A stretch of 14,271 bases of DNA from Candidatus Competibacteraceae bacterium (lineage in GTDB: Bacteria; Pseudomonadota; Gammaproteobacteria; Competibacterales; Competibacteraceae): contig DPWB01000231.1 of NCBI GenBank assembly GCA_003527885.1, positions 734 through 15,004 of the forward strand. Reading direction: 5' to 3'. Under the pieces are notes generated by a model that had not been told where the DNA came from, searched no databases, and saw only the letters and a list, made by a program, of their open reading frames with translations. Below are positions 7,391 to 14,271 of the stretch, one piece after another; position 1 is the stretch's first letter; each line of letters begins with the position of its first letter. The translations under genes and the position numbers were made by a program.

Positions 7391-9496
7391 TCAAGGCAAC
7401 GCGCGCACTTTCGGCTCGCGCGCCCACTGACGGGTCTTGGCGGCGGCGACAAAGCCGTTGCAGTCGCTGGCCCCGACCACACCGGGATCGGGTTGCACGC
7501 CGGCGGCTTGCAACAGGGCTTGCGCGCCGGCGTCGGCGGCGATGGCCTTCAAATGGCCGAAGGCGTCGCGCACGAAATCCACGGCGGCCGCTTCCTTGCC
7601 GAGGCGCTTGCCCGCCTCATCGGAAAGCACCAGCGCCACCGCGTCGAACACGATCGAGGGCGTACCCGCCAATTGCCCGTCCGCCTTCAATTTTTTGCCG
7701 TCCTTGAGCGTGGCGCCGCCGAGCTTGGGCGCGACGATCTTGACCCCCGCGCCGGCCTTTTCCACCGCATCGCGCAGTTTGGCGACCAGCTCGCCGTCCG
7801 ACCCATCATCCACCAGAATACCGACCGCCCGGCCCGCGAGAGTGTCTTTCATCTTGCCGATGATTTGCAGCGCGGGCGACGGCGGCATGTCGATGACGGG
7901 TGCGGCGGCAGCCGGCGCGGGCGGGGCCGCGTCCATGCCCATGCCGCCGGCCACGCGCTTGGCCAGGTCGGGATCGACCGCGCCCAGATGGCCGACCACC
8001 CGCTCGCGCACGGACGCCGTTTCGACCTTGGAAAGCTCGAACACCAGCGCCGCCGCAATATGCGCCTGTTCGTGAGCGGTCTGGCTGCGGTAGAACAGCC
8101 GCGCCTGGCTGTAATGATCGGCGAAACTCTCGGCGCGCACGCGGCCCTTGGCCCCATCGTCCGCCGGCGCGGCGAAGCTGTGAAATCCGTCGGCCGTTTC
8201 GCGCGGCGCGTCGTCCTGCAACGAACTGGGTTCGTAGTTGACCCGCCCCTTGGGCACCTGCATTTGCATCTTGGCGTCGCGCTGCATATTGTGAAACGGA
8301 CACTTCGGCGCGTTGATCGGCAACTGGTGAAAGTTGGGCGTGCCCAGCCGGGAAAGCTGGGTGTCGATATACGACATCAACCGGCCTTGCAGCAGCGGGT
8401 CGTTGGAAAAGTCGATGCCCGGCACCACGTGCGCCGGACAAAACGCCACCTGTTCGGTTTCGGCGAAGAAATTATCCGGGTTACGGTCCAGCACCATGCG
8501 GCCGACCACTTTGAGCGGGACCAGTTCCTCGGGGATCAACTTGGTCGCATCCAAATGATCGAAGGGGAATTTTTCGGCTTCCGCCTCAGAAAAGAGCTGC
8601 ACCGCAAGCTCCCATTCCGGGAAGTCGCCCTTGGCGATGGCCTCGCGCAGGTCGCGGCGGTGGAAATCGGGATCGGCGCCGGCCAGCTTGACCGCCTCGT
8701 CCCACACCGTCGCTTGCAACCCGAGCTTGGGCCGCCAGTGGAACTTGACGAAGGTGCTCTTCCCCTCGGCGTTGACCAGCCGGAAGCTGTGCACCGCGAA
8801 GCCTTCCATCATCCGCAGCGAGCGGGGAATGGTCCGGTCCGACATCGCCCACAGCACCATGTGCATGGCTTCCGGCATCAGCGAAATGAAATCCCAGAAG
8901 GTGTCATGGGCGCTGGCGGCTTGCGGGTAGCCGCGATCGGGCTCCATCTTGACCGAATGCACCAGATCGGGAAACTTCATCGCGTCCTGAATGAAGAACA
9001 CCGGGACGTTGTTGCCGACCATATCCCAGTTGCCCTCCACCGTGTAGAACTTCACCGCGAAGCCCCGCACGTCGCGCGGCGTGTCGACGGAGCCCGCGCC
9101 GCCGGCCACGGTCGAAAAGCGCGCGAACACCGGCGTTTTTTTGCCGGCTTCGGTCAACACCTTGGCCGTGGTGTACTGGGAGAGGGAGGCGCTCAGCTCG
9201 AAATAACCGTGCGCGGCCGAGCCGCGCGCGTGCACGATGCGCTCGGGGATGCGTTCGTGGTCGAAATGGGTGATTTTCTCCCGCAGGATAAAATCCTCCA
9301 TCAGCGTCGGACCCTTCGGGGTCGCCCGTAGCGAGTTCTGGTTGTCGGAAACCGGCACGCCTTGATTGGTGGTCAGCGCGGGGTGTGAGCCGCTGGCCCG
9401 TTGGTGGAGTTCACCGCCCTGGCCGGCCTGTTCGGCAGCTTTGCCGGCGTTGGCCGCGTTGCGGGCATTCGTGGATTTCGAGTCGTGGTTGCTCAT
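7391..9496 (-). CDS. katE: Large-subunit (clade 2, HPII-type) heme catalase
   Basis: Decomposes hydrogen peroxide to water and oxygen; cytoplasmic, heme-dependent. The 701 residues align throughout with E. coli [12 protein letters not shown] (40-47), catalytic His89 in [12 protein letters not shown], distal Asn162 in MVGNNVP, proximal heme ligand Tyr376 in [10 protein letters not shown] Pro/Ala-rich linker (about 523-540) leads to the C-terminal flavodoxin/DJ-1-like domain (about 555-701) typical of large catalases. The position of E. coli His392, which bonds covalently to the heme Tyr, is Cys353 here. Start chosen at ATG 9496 (MSNHDSK), which resembles HPII N-termini; a weak CCGGAAAA lies upstream. 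The N-terminal arm is about 40 residues shorter than in E. coli. HPII-type genes are usually stationary-phase/stress induced; no clear promoter was identified. The phasin gene follows after 64 bases. Confidence 0.96.
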   Translation of the reverse strand: MSNHDSKSTNARNAANAGKAAEQAGQGGELHQRASGSHPALTTNQGVPVSDNQNSLRATPKGPTLMEDFILREKITHFDHERIPERIVHARGSAAHGYFELSASLSQYTTAKVLTEAGKKTPVFARFSTVAGGAGSVDTPRDVRGFAVKFYTVEGNWDMVGNNVPVFFIQDAMKFPDLVHSVKMEPDRGYPQAASAHDTFWDFISLMPEAMHMVLWAMSDRTIPRSLRMMEGFAVHSFRLVNAEGKSTFVKFHWRPKLGLQATVWDEAVKLAGADPDFHRRDLREAIAKGDFPEWELAVQLFSEAEAEKFPFDHLDATKLIPEELVPLKVVGRMVLDRNPDNFFAETEQVAFCPAHVVPGIDFSNDPLLQGRLMSYIDTQLSRLGTPNFHQLPINAPKCPFHNMQRDAKMQMQVPKGRVNYEPSSLQDDAPRETADGFHSFAAPADDGAKGRVRAESFADHYSQARLFYRSQTAHEQAHIAAALVFELSKVETASVRERVVGHLGAVDPDLAKRVAGGMGMDAAPPAPAAAAPVIDMPPSPALQIIGKMKDTLAGRAVGILVDDGSDGELVAKLRDAVEKAGAGVKIVAPKLGGATLKDGKKLKADGQLAGTPSIVFDAVALVLSDEAGKRLGKEAAAVDFVRDAFGHLKAIAADAGAQALLQAAGVQPDPGVVGASDCNGFVAAAKTRQWAREPKVRALP

Positions 9497-9732
9497 GGTG
9501 TTTTCCGGTGATGGGCCGTGCGAAATCGGGTCAGGGGCGAGCTGATCCCCGCCGTCCGCCCAGGCGCCAGTTACGGCGCGAACGGTCGCGGCTGTAGCTT
9601 GGTACGCACCGCTACCGGCAAAGTTCAGTTCCATGCCAGGTTATTGCCCGATGTTCTCCGCTAGCCGCAGCCCGCCGCCACAAGATCAAACCCTCAGATT
9701 TGACTCGATAAAGAAAGGTGGCGCGAAAAAAA

Positions 9733-10419
9733 TTACGTTATCTTGGGAAAGAGTGATGCGCCGACAATGGCGTAGAGCAAGGCCGGCAACAGATTGCCCA
9801 CCCGGATCCTGCCGATCTCCAGCAGATTGATGCCGATCCCCAAAATCATCAGCCCTCCGGCGGCGTTGATCGCATCCAAGACCGCCGCTTCCGACAAAAA
9901 AGCCAGTTGTCCCGCCAACAGGGTGATACCGCCCTGCACCACCAACACCGGCAAGGCGGAGAACAACACGCCAACCCCCATCGAGGAGGCCAGAGCAATG
10001 GAAGCGACCCCATCCAGCAGCGCTTTCAGCAACAGCACGCCAGGGTCGCCGACCGTGCCATCCCGGATCGAACCGACGATGGTCATGGCCCCGGTCAGAT
10101 AAAGTAAGGTGGCGGTCACGAAGCCTTCGACAAAGCGCCCCGAGGTGGAACGCAGCGTCCGCCGCAGGACTTCGGCCAGCCCTTCCAGGCGCTGTTCGAT
10201 CCGCAGCAGCTCGCCGGTGATGCCGCCCAACAGCAAACAACCGATGGCCAGCAAGGTGTGTTGCGCATCCAACGCCATGCGCAGGCCGATGGCGACCACC
10301 GCCAGACCCAGCGCTTGCATCACGGTGGTTTTGATGTTTTCCGGCAGGCGGGGACCGACCGTCAGGCCGAGCGCGCCGCCGATCACGACCGCGCCGGTGT
10401 TGACCAAGGTGCCGATCAC
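9733..10419 (-). CDS. DUF554 family membrane protein
   Basis: A 228-residue, very hydrophobic protein of the DUF554 (YdfK-like) family, recognised from its N-terminus IGTLVNTGAVVIGGALGL and the following LPENIKTTVMQALGLAVVAIG. It has roughly six to seven membrane helices and a short charged cytoplasmic loop (about 74-97, RIEQRLEGLAEVLRRTLRS). The function is not established; transport has been suggested for the family. The start is the GTG at 10419, preceded by GAGGGGG (10424-10430); an in-frame ATG 30 codons upstream would add a non-conserved tail overlapping the previous gene. It sits 43 bases downstream of the TauE/SafE permease, probably in one operon. Confidence 0.87.
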   Translation of the reverse strand: MIGTLVNTGAVVIGGALGLTVGPRLPENIKTTVMQALGLAVVAIGLRMALDAQHTLLAIGCLLLGGITGELLRIEQRLEGLAEVLRRTLRSTSGRFVEGFVTATLLYLTGAMTIVGSIRDGTVGDPGVLLLKALLDGVASIALASSMGVGVLFSALPVLVVQGGITLLAGQLAFLSEAAVLDAINAAGGLMILGIGINLLEIGRIRVGNLLPALLYAIVGASLFPKIT

Positions 10420-10423
10420 TGTT

Positions 10424-10430
10424 CCCCCTC
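10424..10430 (-). promoter_or_regulatory. Ribosome binding site deciding the DUF554 GTG start
   Basis: GAGGGGG on the minus strand, 4 bases before the GTG at 10419. It supports this start over the ATG at 10509. Confidence 0.5.
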
Positions 10431-10462
10431 GCGAAAGCGTCGCTTGTTTCCCGTCATCTCGC

Positions 10463-11263
10463 TCATCCCAGCAGCATCTTGACGCCGATGACCGCCAGGA
10501 AGGCGGCAAAGATCTTTTTCAACATTTCGGTGGGCAAGGTATGCGCGAGCCGTGCGCCCAACGGCGCGAACAACATGCTGGTCAACGCGACCCCGAGCAA
10601 AGCCGGGCCGTAGACATAACCCAAACTCCACGCCGGCAAGCCGGGCGCGTTCAGGCCGGTGACGACGAAACCGAGCGCTCCGGCCAGCGCGATGGGCAGG
10701 CCGCACGCCGCCGAAGTCGCCACCGCCTGCCGGATCGGCACGTTGCACCAAGACAGAAACGGCACGGTCAGCGACCCCCCGCCGATGCCGACGATGGCCG
10801 AGACCGCGCCGATCACCCCGCCGGTCGCCAGCATTCCGGCCGTTTTCGGCAAGTCGCGATGCGGGGCCGGCTTAGCGCCGAAGCCCATCTGCGCCGCCAT
10901 GAGCAACACGAAGACGGCGAACACTTTTTGCAAGGCGAAGCTGGACAAGGCATCGGCGACCGCCGCGCCCAGCCACGCCCCGGTGACGATGCCCGGCGTC
11001 AACCGCCAAACGGTCGGCCACAGCACCGCGCCGCGCTGGTGGTGAGCGCGCACCGAGGAGATGGAGGTGGCGATGATGGTGGCCAGCGAAGTGCCGATGG
11101 CCAAGTGCATGAGGGCGGTTTCGGCGATTTGCTGGTGCTGGAAAATCCAGGCCAGCGCCGGGACGATGATCAGTCCGCCACCCACGCCGAGCAGACCGGC
11201 CATGACGCCGGCAAAAGCCCCCAACAACAAATAGAACAACAGAGTCGGTAAAATGAGTTCCAA
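10463..11263 (-). CDS. TauE/SafE (DUF81) family permease
   Basis: A 266-residue integral membrane protein of the TauE/SafE family, whose members export sulfite, sulfoacetate or other organic anions; the substrate here cannot be read from sequence. The internal duplication that defines the family is clear: GLLGVGGGLIIVP (23-35) and AIVGIGGGSLTVP (156-168), each starting a four-helix half. A cytoplasmic loop of about 12 residues (KPAPHRDLPK, 131-140) separates the halves. The start is TTG at 11263 with AGGA about 10 bases upstream; no other early in-frame start is better. It is first in the minus-strand pair with DUF554 and divergent from the NDUFA9-like gene across about 210 bases. No sulfur-oxidation genes are adjacent, though a D-cysteine desulfhydrase lies 1.3 kb away. 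Confidence 0.9.
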   Translation of the reverse strand: MELILPTLLFYLLLGAFAGVMAGLLGVGGGLIIVPALAWIFQHQQIAETALMHLAIGTSLATIIATSISSVRAHHQRGAVLWPTVWRLTPGIVTGAWLGAAVADALSSFALQKVFAVFVLLMAAQMGFGAKPAPHRDLPKTAGMLATGGVIGAVSAIVGIGGGSLTVPFLSWCNVPIRQAVATSAACGLPIALAGALGFVVTGLNAPGLPAWSLGYVYGPALLGVALTSMLFAPLGARLAHTLPTEMLKKIFAAFLAVIGVKMLLG

Positions 11264-11472
11264 GATCGGGCTATCCTAAATCGGGTGAGCGGTTTCAAAG
11301 AGAAATCCACGGCTTGGATATGGTAAATTCCACCATCGAAAATCGCCGTGTGCGATCGCGCGAAACGGTTATTGTAAAGACGGATGACCGGGTATGTCCC
11401 CCGTCCCGATCCGTGATTTCGTCATCTCCCTCCGCTTCAGGCGAAAAAGAACAGCGAGGAACAGGCAAGGGT

Positions 11473-12423
11473 ATGAAAATTCAAAAGATCTGTGTGTTGG
11501 GTGGAACGGGTTTCGTCGGCCGGCACCTCGTCGCGCGCTTGGCCAACCAGGGGTATCACGTCAAGGTTCTGACCCGTCACCCGCAGCGGCATCGGCCCAT
11601 CGGGGTGCTGCCGGGCGCTGAGGTGGTCGGAGCGGACGTTCACGATTCCACGGTTCTTCTGGAACACTTCTCCGGCTGCGACGCCGTGATCAACTTGGTG
11701 GCGACATTGCACGAGCACGCGCGCCAGAGCTTTCGGGCGGTCCATGTCGACTTGCCCGGCAAAATCGTGGAAGTCTGCCAGACGGCGGGCATCGAGCGCC
11801 TGCTGCACATGAGCGCCTTGCGCGCCGATGCCGCCAAAGGCCCGAGCCAATATCTCTTTACCAAAGGCGAAGGCGAACAGGTGGTCATGCAGGCCCAAGG
11901 GCTGAACGCCACCTGCTTCAAGCCTTCGATCATCTTCGCGCCCGACGACCATTTCTACAATCAGTTCGGCGACATGCTGAAGCTGTTTCCCGTGCTGCCG
12001 CTGGCGTGCCCGAACGCCAAGTTTGCTCCGGTCTACGTGGGCGACGTGGCCCGCGCTTTCGAAGTGGCGCTGGAAAATGACGCCACCATCGGCAAGAGTT
12101 ATGAGTTGTGCGGGCCGCGCGTTTACACCTTCAGGGAAGTGGTGGAGGACACCGCCCGGATGCTCGGTTTGAAACGGCGGGTGCTCGGTCTGCCGGATTC
12201 GCTGGCGCGCCTGCAAGCCAAGCTCTTTGGGTTGCTACCGGTGAAAGTCTTCACCACCGACAACTATCTTTCCCTCCAGGTGGATAGCGTTTGCACCACT
12301 AACGGCCTGGAAGAGCTGGGAATCACGCCACACTCGGTCGAGAGCATCATGCCGATGCACTTTGCCAGCCAAACTCAGCGCCGCCGGTACGATGCCTTGC
12401 GGCAGGTCGCCAGCCGCGATTGA
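11473..12423 (+). CDS. NDUFA9-like atypical SDR, NAD(P)-binding protein
   Basis: A 316-residue Rossmann-fold protein of the extended/atypical short-chain dehydrogenase group often annotated 'complex I NDUFA9 subunit family'. The nucleotide-binding motif GGTGFVG is at residues 10-16. The conserved segments INLVATLHE (73-81), a Ser in LLHMSALRAD (110-119), and Y127-x3-K131 follow, then FKPSIIFAPDDHFYNQFG (149-166), which is characteristic of this subgroup. The substrate is unknown; bacterial members may act on quinones or lipids rather than belong to complex I. The start is ATG 11473 (MKIQKICVLGG), with GAGGAA 12 bases upstream. The frame stays open 53 codons further upstream, but that stretch has no family resemblance. 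It is the only plus-strand gene in the window. Confidence 0.88.
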   Translation: MKIQKICVLGGTGFVGRHLVARLANQGYHVKVLTRHPQRHRPIGVLPGAEVVGADVHDSTVLLEHFSGCDAVINLVATLHEHARQSFRAVHVDLPGKIVEVCQTAGIERLLHMSALRADAAKGPSQYLFTKGEGEQVVMQAQGLNATCFKPSIIFAPDDHFYNQFGDMLKLFPVLPLACPNAKFAPVYVGDVARAFEVALENDATIGKSYELCGPRVYTFREVVEDTARMLGLKRRVLGLPDSLARLQAKLFGLLPVKVFTTDNYLSLQVDSVCTTNGLEELGITPHSVESIMPMHFASQTQRRRYDALRQVASRD

Positions 12424-12515
12424 GTTTCACTCGTCCGATTGAATGCCAAAACCTACCTATAGAGCGGCGGACAAGCCGAACAGGGTGAAACTGGAGGCTG
12501 TTTCGCGCCAATCGG
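12423..12515. repeat. Two interlocking inverted repeats between convergent genes
   Basis: AGTTTCAC (12423-12430) and GTGAAACT (12485-12492) form one perfect inverted pair; CCGATTG (12435-12441) and CAATCGG (12509-12515) form a second that crosses it. The stretch lies between the converging ends of the NDUFA9-like gene and dcyD. No compact hairpin with a T-run is seen, so it is not a standard terminator. Confidence 0.25.
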
Positions 12516-12534
12516 CTTTATCCGTTGCCACACT

Positions 12535-13530
12535 CTAGCGGCGTTGTTTGAGGTTTATTTTCTCGGCGTAAGCGAACAAGGCGGGAATGCCGCCCGTATG
12601 CCAAAACAGCACCTTGGCTTTTTTATCGATAGCGCCAGTACGTATCAAATCGATCAAGCCACCCATTGCCCGTCCGGTGTAAACGGGGTCCAACAAGATG
12701 CCTTCCGCTTGCGCGACCAAAGACAACGCTTCGTTTTCCACGTCGCCCACGATGCCGTAGCCCTCGCCCACATAACCGGAATTCAAAATCAAGTCTTGTT
12801 CGATAAAATCGTCGCTTAAACCGATCTTAGCGGCAGTACGATTGGCAAGAGCGACGATATGTTGGCTGAGTGGTATTCCCTCTGTTTCATCCTTGTCGAT
12901 ATCAATACCGATCAACTGAAAATTCTTATTCAGTAATTTCTTCCCGACCATGAGACCCGCTTGGGTTCCTCCAGAACTCGATGCGAACACGATATGGGAA
13001 AATGGTTCGCTTTTGGCTTGTGGCTCCAGTTCTTCCAAAGCAGCGACAAATGCGATAGCACCCAGTTCGTTAGATCCTCCATACGGCACGATATAAGGTT
13101 TTTTTCCCGACGCTTTCAATCGGTCGGCGATTTGCGGGATATCTTCACCTTTACGGCGGTTTCCCGCCCAATGAACGTGACAGCCTAACAGTTTATCCAG
13201 CAGCAGGTTGCCTTGGGGCTGATCGGGCTCCTCACCGCCTAGAACCAAGTGGCATTCCACACCCGAATAAGCGGCGGCGGCGGCCGTCTGCCGACAGTGA
13301 TTGGATTGCGACGCTCCCGCCGTAATCACGGCGTCGCAGCCTTGGGCTAGGGCATCCCCAAAAAGATATTCGAGTTTTCTGGTTTTGTTGCCTCCCAACG
13401 CAAGTCCCGACAGGTCATCGCGCTTCATAAAGAGTTGCGGGCCGCCGAGAAGCTTGCCGAGGCGAGCTAGCTCGACGAGCGGCGTCGGAAAGAAGCCAAG
13501 GGATTTTTTGGGTAAGTTGCTAATATTCAT
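12535..13530 (-). CDS. dcyD: D-cysteine desulfhydrase (PLP fold type II)
   Basis: Converts D-cysteine to pyruvate, ammonia and hydrogen sulfide; a cytoplasmic PLP enzyme of the ACC deaminase/D-cysteine desulfhydrase family. In its 331 residues, the PLP lysine is K49 in LGGNKTRKLEYL, the active-site Ser is S76 in ASQSNHCR, and the phosphate loop is SSSGGTQAG (184-192). Residues known to separate the two activities read as desulfhydrase: Tyr284-Thr285 in DPVYTG (ACC deaminase has Tyr-Glu) and HTGG at 311-314 (deaminase has HLGG). ATG 13530 has a weak GAGAAGG about 11 bases upstream. Its GC content is visibly lower than its neighbours, with many A/T-ending codons, suggesting separate acquisition. 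Fidelity of the specificity rule to this protein is inference. Confidence 0.92.
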   Translation of the reverse strand: MNISNLPKKSLGFFPTPLVELARLGKLLGGPQLFMKRDDLSGLALGGNKTRKLEYLFGDALAQGCDAVITAGASQSNHCRQTAAAAAYSGVECHLVLGGEEPDQPQGNLLLDKLLGCHVHWAGNRRKGEDIPQIADRLKASGKKPYIVPYGGSNELGAIAFVAALEELEPQAKSEPFSHIVFASSSGGTQAGLMVGKKLLNKNFQLIGIDIDKDETEGIPLSQHIVALANRTAAKIGLSDDFIEQDLILNSGYVGEGYGIVGDVENEALSLVAQAEGILLDPVYTGRAMGGLIDLIRTGAIDKKAKVLFWHTGGIPALFAYAEKINLKQRR

Positions 13531-13570
13531 TTGAATAGAACCTTCTCGCGCGGTTTGCGGTTTAAAAATG

Positions 13571-13681
13571 TCAAGGCGTTATCCGAACCCGTAACCTCTC
13601 ACCAATCACCCGTCTCAAGGCGCCCTCCAATCGGTTCCGCTGAATGACCTGTTTCAAGGCTTCATTGAGAAGGGTCTGACT
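13571..13681 (-). pseudogene. Possible remnant of a small antitoxin-like protein
   Basis: Directly after uvrA, the minus strand has an open frame ending in TGA (13571-13573). It reads [20 protein letters not shown] and then ALRRVIGERLRVRITP. The QTLLNEAL stretch resembles the second half of CopG/BrnA-type ribbon-helix-helix antitoxins ('YQTLINxALR' helix), followed by a charged amphipathic helix. The N-terminal half is missing: upstream the frame enters the uvrA coding end. An in-frame ATG at 13729 would give 52 residues, the first part overlapping uvrA and looking unrelated. Best explained as a decayed gene fragment; no toxin gene adjoins. Identification is from pattern memory only. Confidence 0.35.
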
Positions 13682-14271
13682 ACCGCTCCAACACCGGCCC
13701 CAGAAATCGTCCGGTATGACTTTCCGCATGACAGGCAATCTCTTCGGGCGTGCCCACCGCGACCACCTCCCCGCCGCCGCCGCCGCCTTCCGGCCCCAGG
13801 TCGATGATCCAATCGGCGGTTTTGATCACGTCCAGATTGTGCTCAATGACGACGATGGTATTCCCCCGATCCCGCAACTCGTGCAGCACTTTCAACAGTT
13901 GCTCGATGTCGTGGAAATGCAGCCCCGTGGTCGGTTCGTCCAGAATATACAGCGTCTGGCCGGTGTCGCGCTTGGACAGTTCGCGCGCCAGCTTCACCCG
14001 CTGCGCCTCGCCCCCGGACAGTGTGGTGGCGTTCTGGCCGAGCTTGAGGTAGCCCAAGCCCACGGCATCCAGCGTTTGCAGTTTGCGCGCCACCACCGGC
14101 ACCGCCTGATAAAACGCCAGCGCATCCTCGACCGTCATCTCCAGCACCTCATGGATATTGCGGCCTTTATAGCGAATATCCAGCGTTTCCCGGTTGTAAC
14201 GTTGACCCTTGCACACATCGCACGGCACGTAAATATCGGGCAAAAAATGCATCGCCACCTGAATCACCCCG
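13680..14271 (-). CDS. uvrA: Excinuclease ABC subunit A, C-terminal part (5' end off window)
   Basis: DNA-damage recognition ATPase of nucleotide excision repair, working with UvrB and UvrC. About 196 C-terminal residues are visible and follow E. coli UvrA closely: [22 protein letters not shown] with one CxxC of the last zinc finger, [12 protein letters not shown], the ABC signature LSGGEAQ (14001-14021), Walker B LYILDEP (13932-13952), and the switch histidine in [12 protein letters not shown]. The C-terminal glycine loop is a pure run, EGGGGGGE, encoded by consecutive GCC-type triplets (E. coli has EGGSGGG). The zinc-finger first half, Walker A and the whole N-terminal ATPase lie outside the window. 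Stop codon TAG at 13680-13682. Confidence 0.97.
   Translation of the reverse strand, partial: GVIQVAMHFLPDIYVPCDVCKGQRYNRETLDIRYKGRNIHEVLEMTVEDALAFYQAVPVVARKLQTLDAVGLGYLKLGQNATTLSGGEAQRVKLARELSKRDTGQTLYILDEPTTGLHFHDIEQLLKVLHELRDRGNTIVVIEHNLDVIKTADWIIDLGPEGGGGGGEVVAVGTPEEIACHAESHTGRFLGPVLER

Noticed and set aside
7493..9331. Plus-strand open frame of 612 codons opposite katE
   Set aside because: It mirrors the catalase codons and has no recognisable domain; the katE assignment is certain.
9497..9634. 46-residue N-terminal extension of katE from ATG 9634
   Set aside because: No ribosome binding site, and the added sequence does not resemble catalase N-termini; the MSNHDSK start at 9496 does.
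10420..10509. 30-codon N-terminal extension of the DUF554 gene from ATG 10509
   Set aside because: It overlaps the 3' end of the TauE/SafE gene, and the family N-terminus starts at the GTG with its own Shine-Dalgarno.
10109..11251. Plus-strand open frame of 380 codons opposite the TauE/SafE and DUF554 genes
   Set aside because: The Arg/Gln/His-rich product has no family resemblance and spans two real genes on the other strand.
11352..11359. GCGATCGC octamer palindrome, also at 4833-4840 and 7189-7196
   Set aside because: It resembles the cyanobacterial HIP1 repeat, but three copies, two inside genes, are unremarkable in GC-rich DNA and nothing else suggests a cyanobacterium.
11314..11472. 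53-codon N-terminal extension of the NDUFA9-like gene
   Set aside because: SDR proteins begin a few residues before the GGTGFVG motif; the extension lies in the divergent intergenic region and looks non-coding.

Overview
The window is GC-rich, densely coded chromosomal DNA, most likely from a gammaproteobacterium. The visible end of UvrA is close to the enterobacterial protein. Other gammaproteobacterial-looking genes are an HPII-type catalase, a D-cysteine desulfhydrase and an SrfB-type protein. A PHA granule-associated phasin suggests a cell that stores polyhydroxyalkanoate; a Competibacter-like lineage would fit, but that is inference. No tRNA, rRNA, insertion sequence or CRISPR array was seen, and no gap without a gene exceeds 300 bases.

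Region 1 (1-6749, all minus strand). A large ATPase of the SrfB family with an actin/Hsp70-like nucleotide-binding core is followed, with a 4-base stop/start overlap, by an unrecognised small membrane protein. After 111 bases comes a membrane-anchored multi-sensor c-di-GMP protein (dCache, HAMP, three PAS, GGDEF, EAL) whose EAL domain runs off the left edge. The partners usually found with SrfB (SrfA and SrfC) are not in the window. This SrfB plus membrane-protein pair is the least understood unit here.

Region 2 (6919-9496, minus). A large clade 2 (HPII/KatE-type) catalase is followed 64 bases later by a phasin, suggesting co-expression of peroxide defence and storage-granule functions.

Region 3 (9733-12423). 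A minus-strand pair encodes a TauE/SafE permease and a DUF554 membrane protein. It is divergent from a plus-strand NDUFA9-like NAD(P)-binding protein of the atypical SDR type.

Region 4 (12535-14271, minus). A D-cysteine desulfhydrase of visibly lower GC lies downstream of the 3' end of uvrA. Between the two is a short reading frame resembling the C-terminal half of a small antitoxin-like protein, probably a remnant. Several very long open frames on the opposite strand of these genes are judged to be composition shadows.
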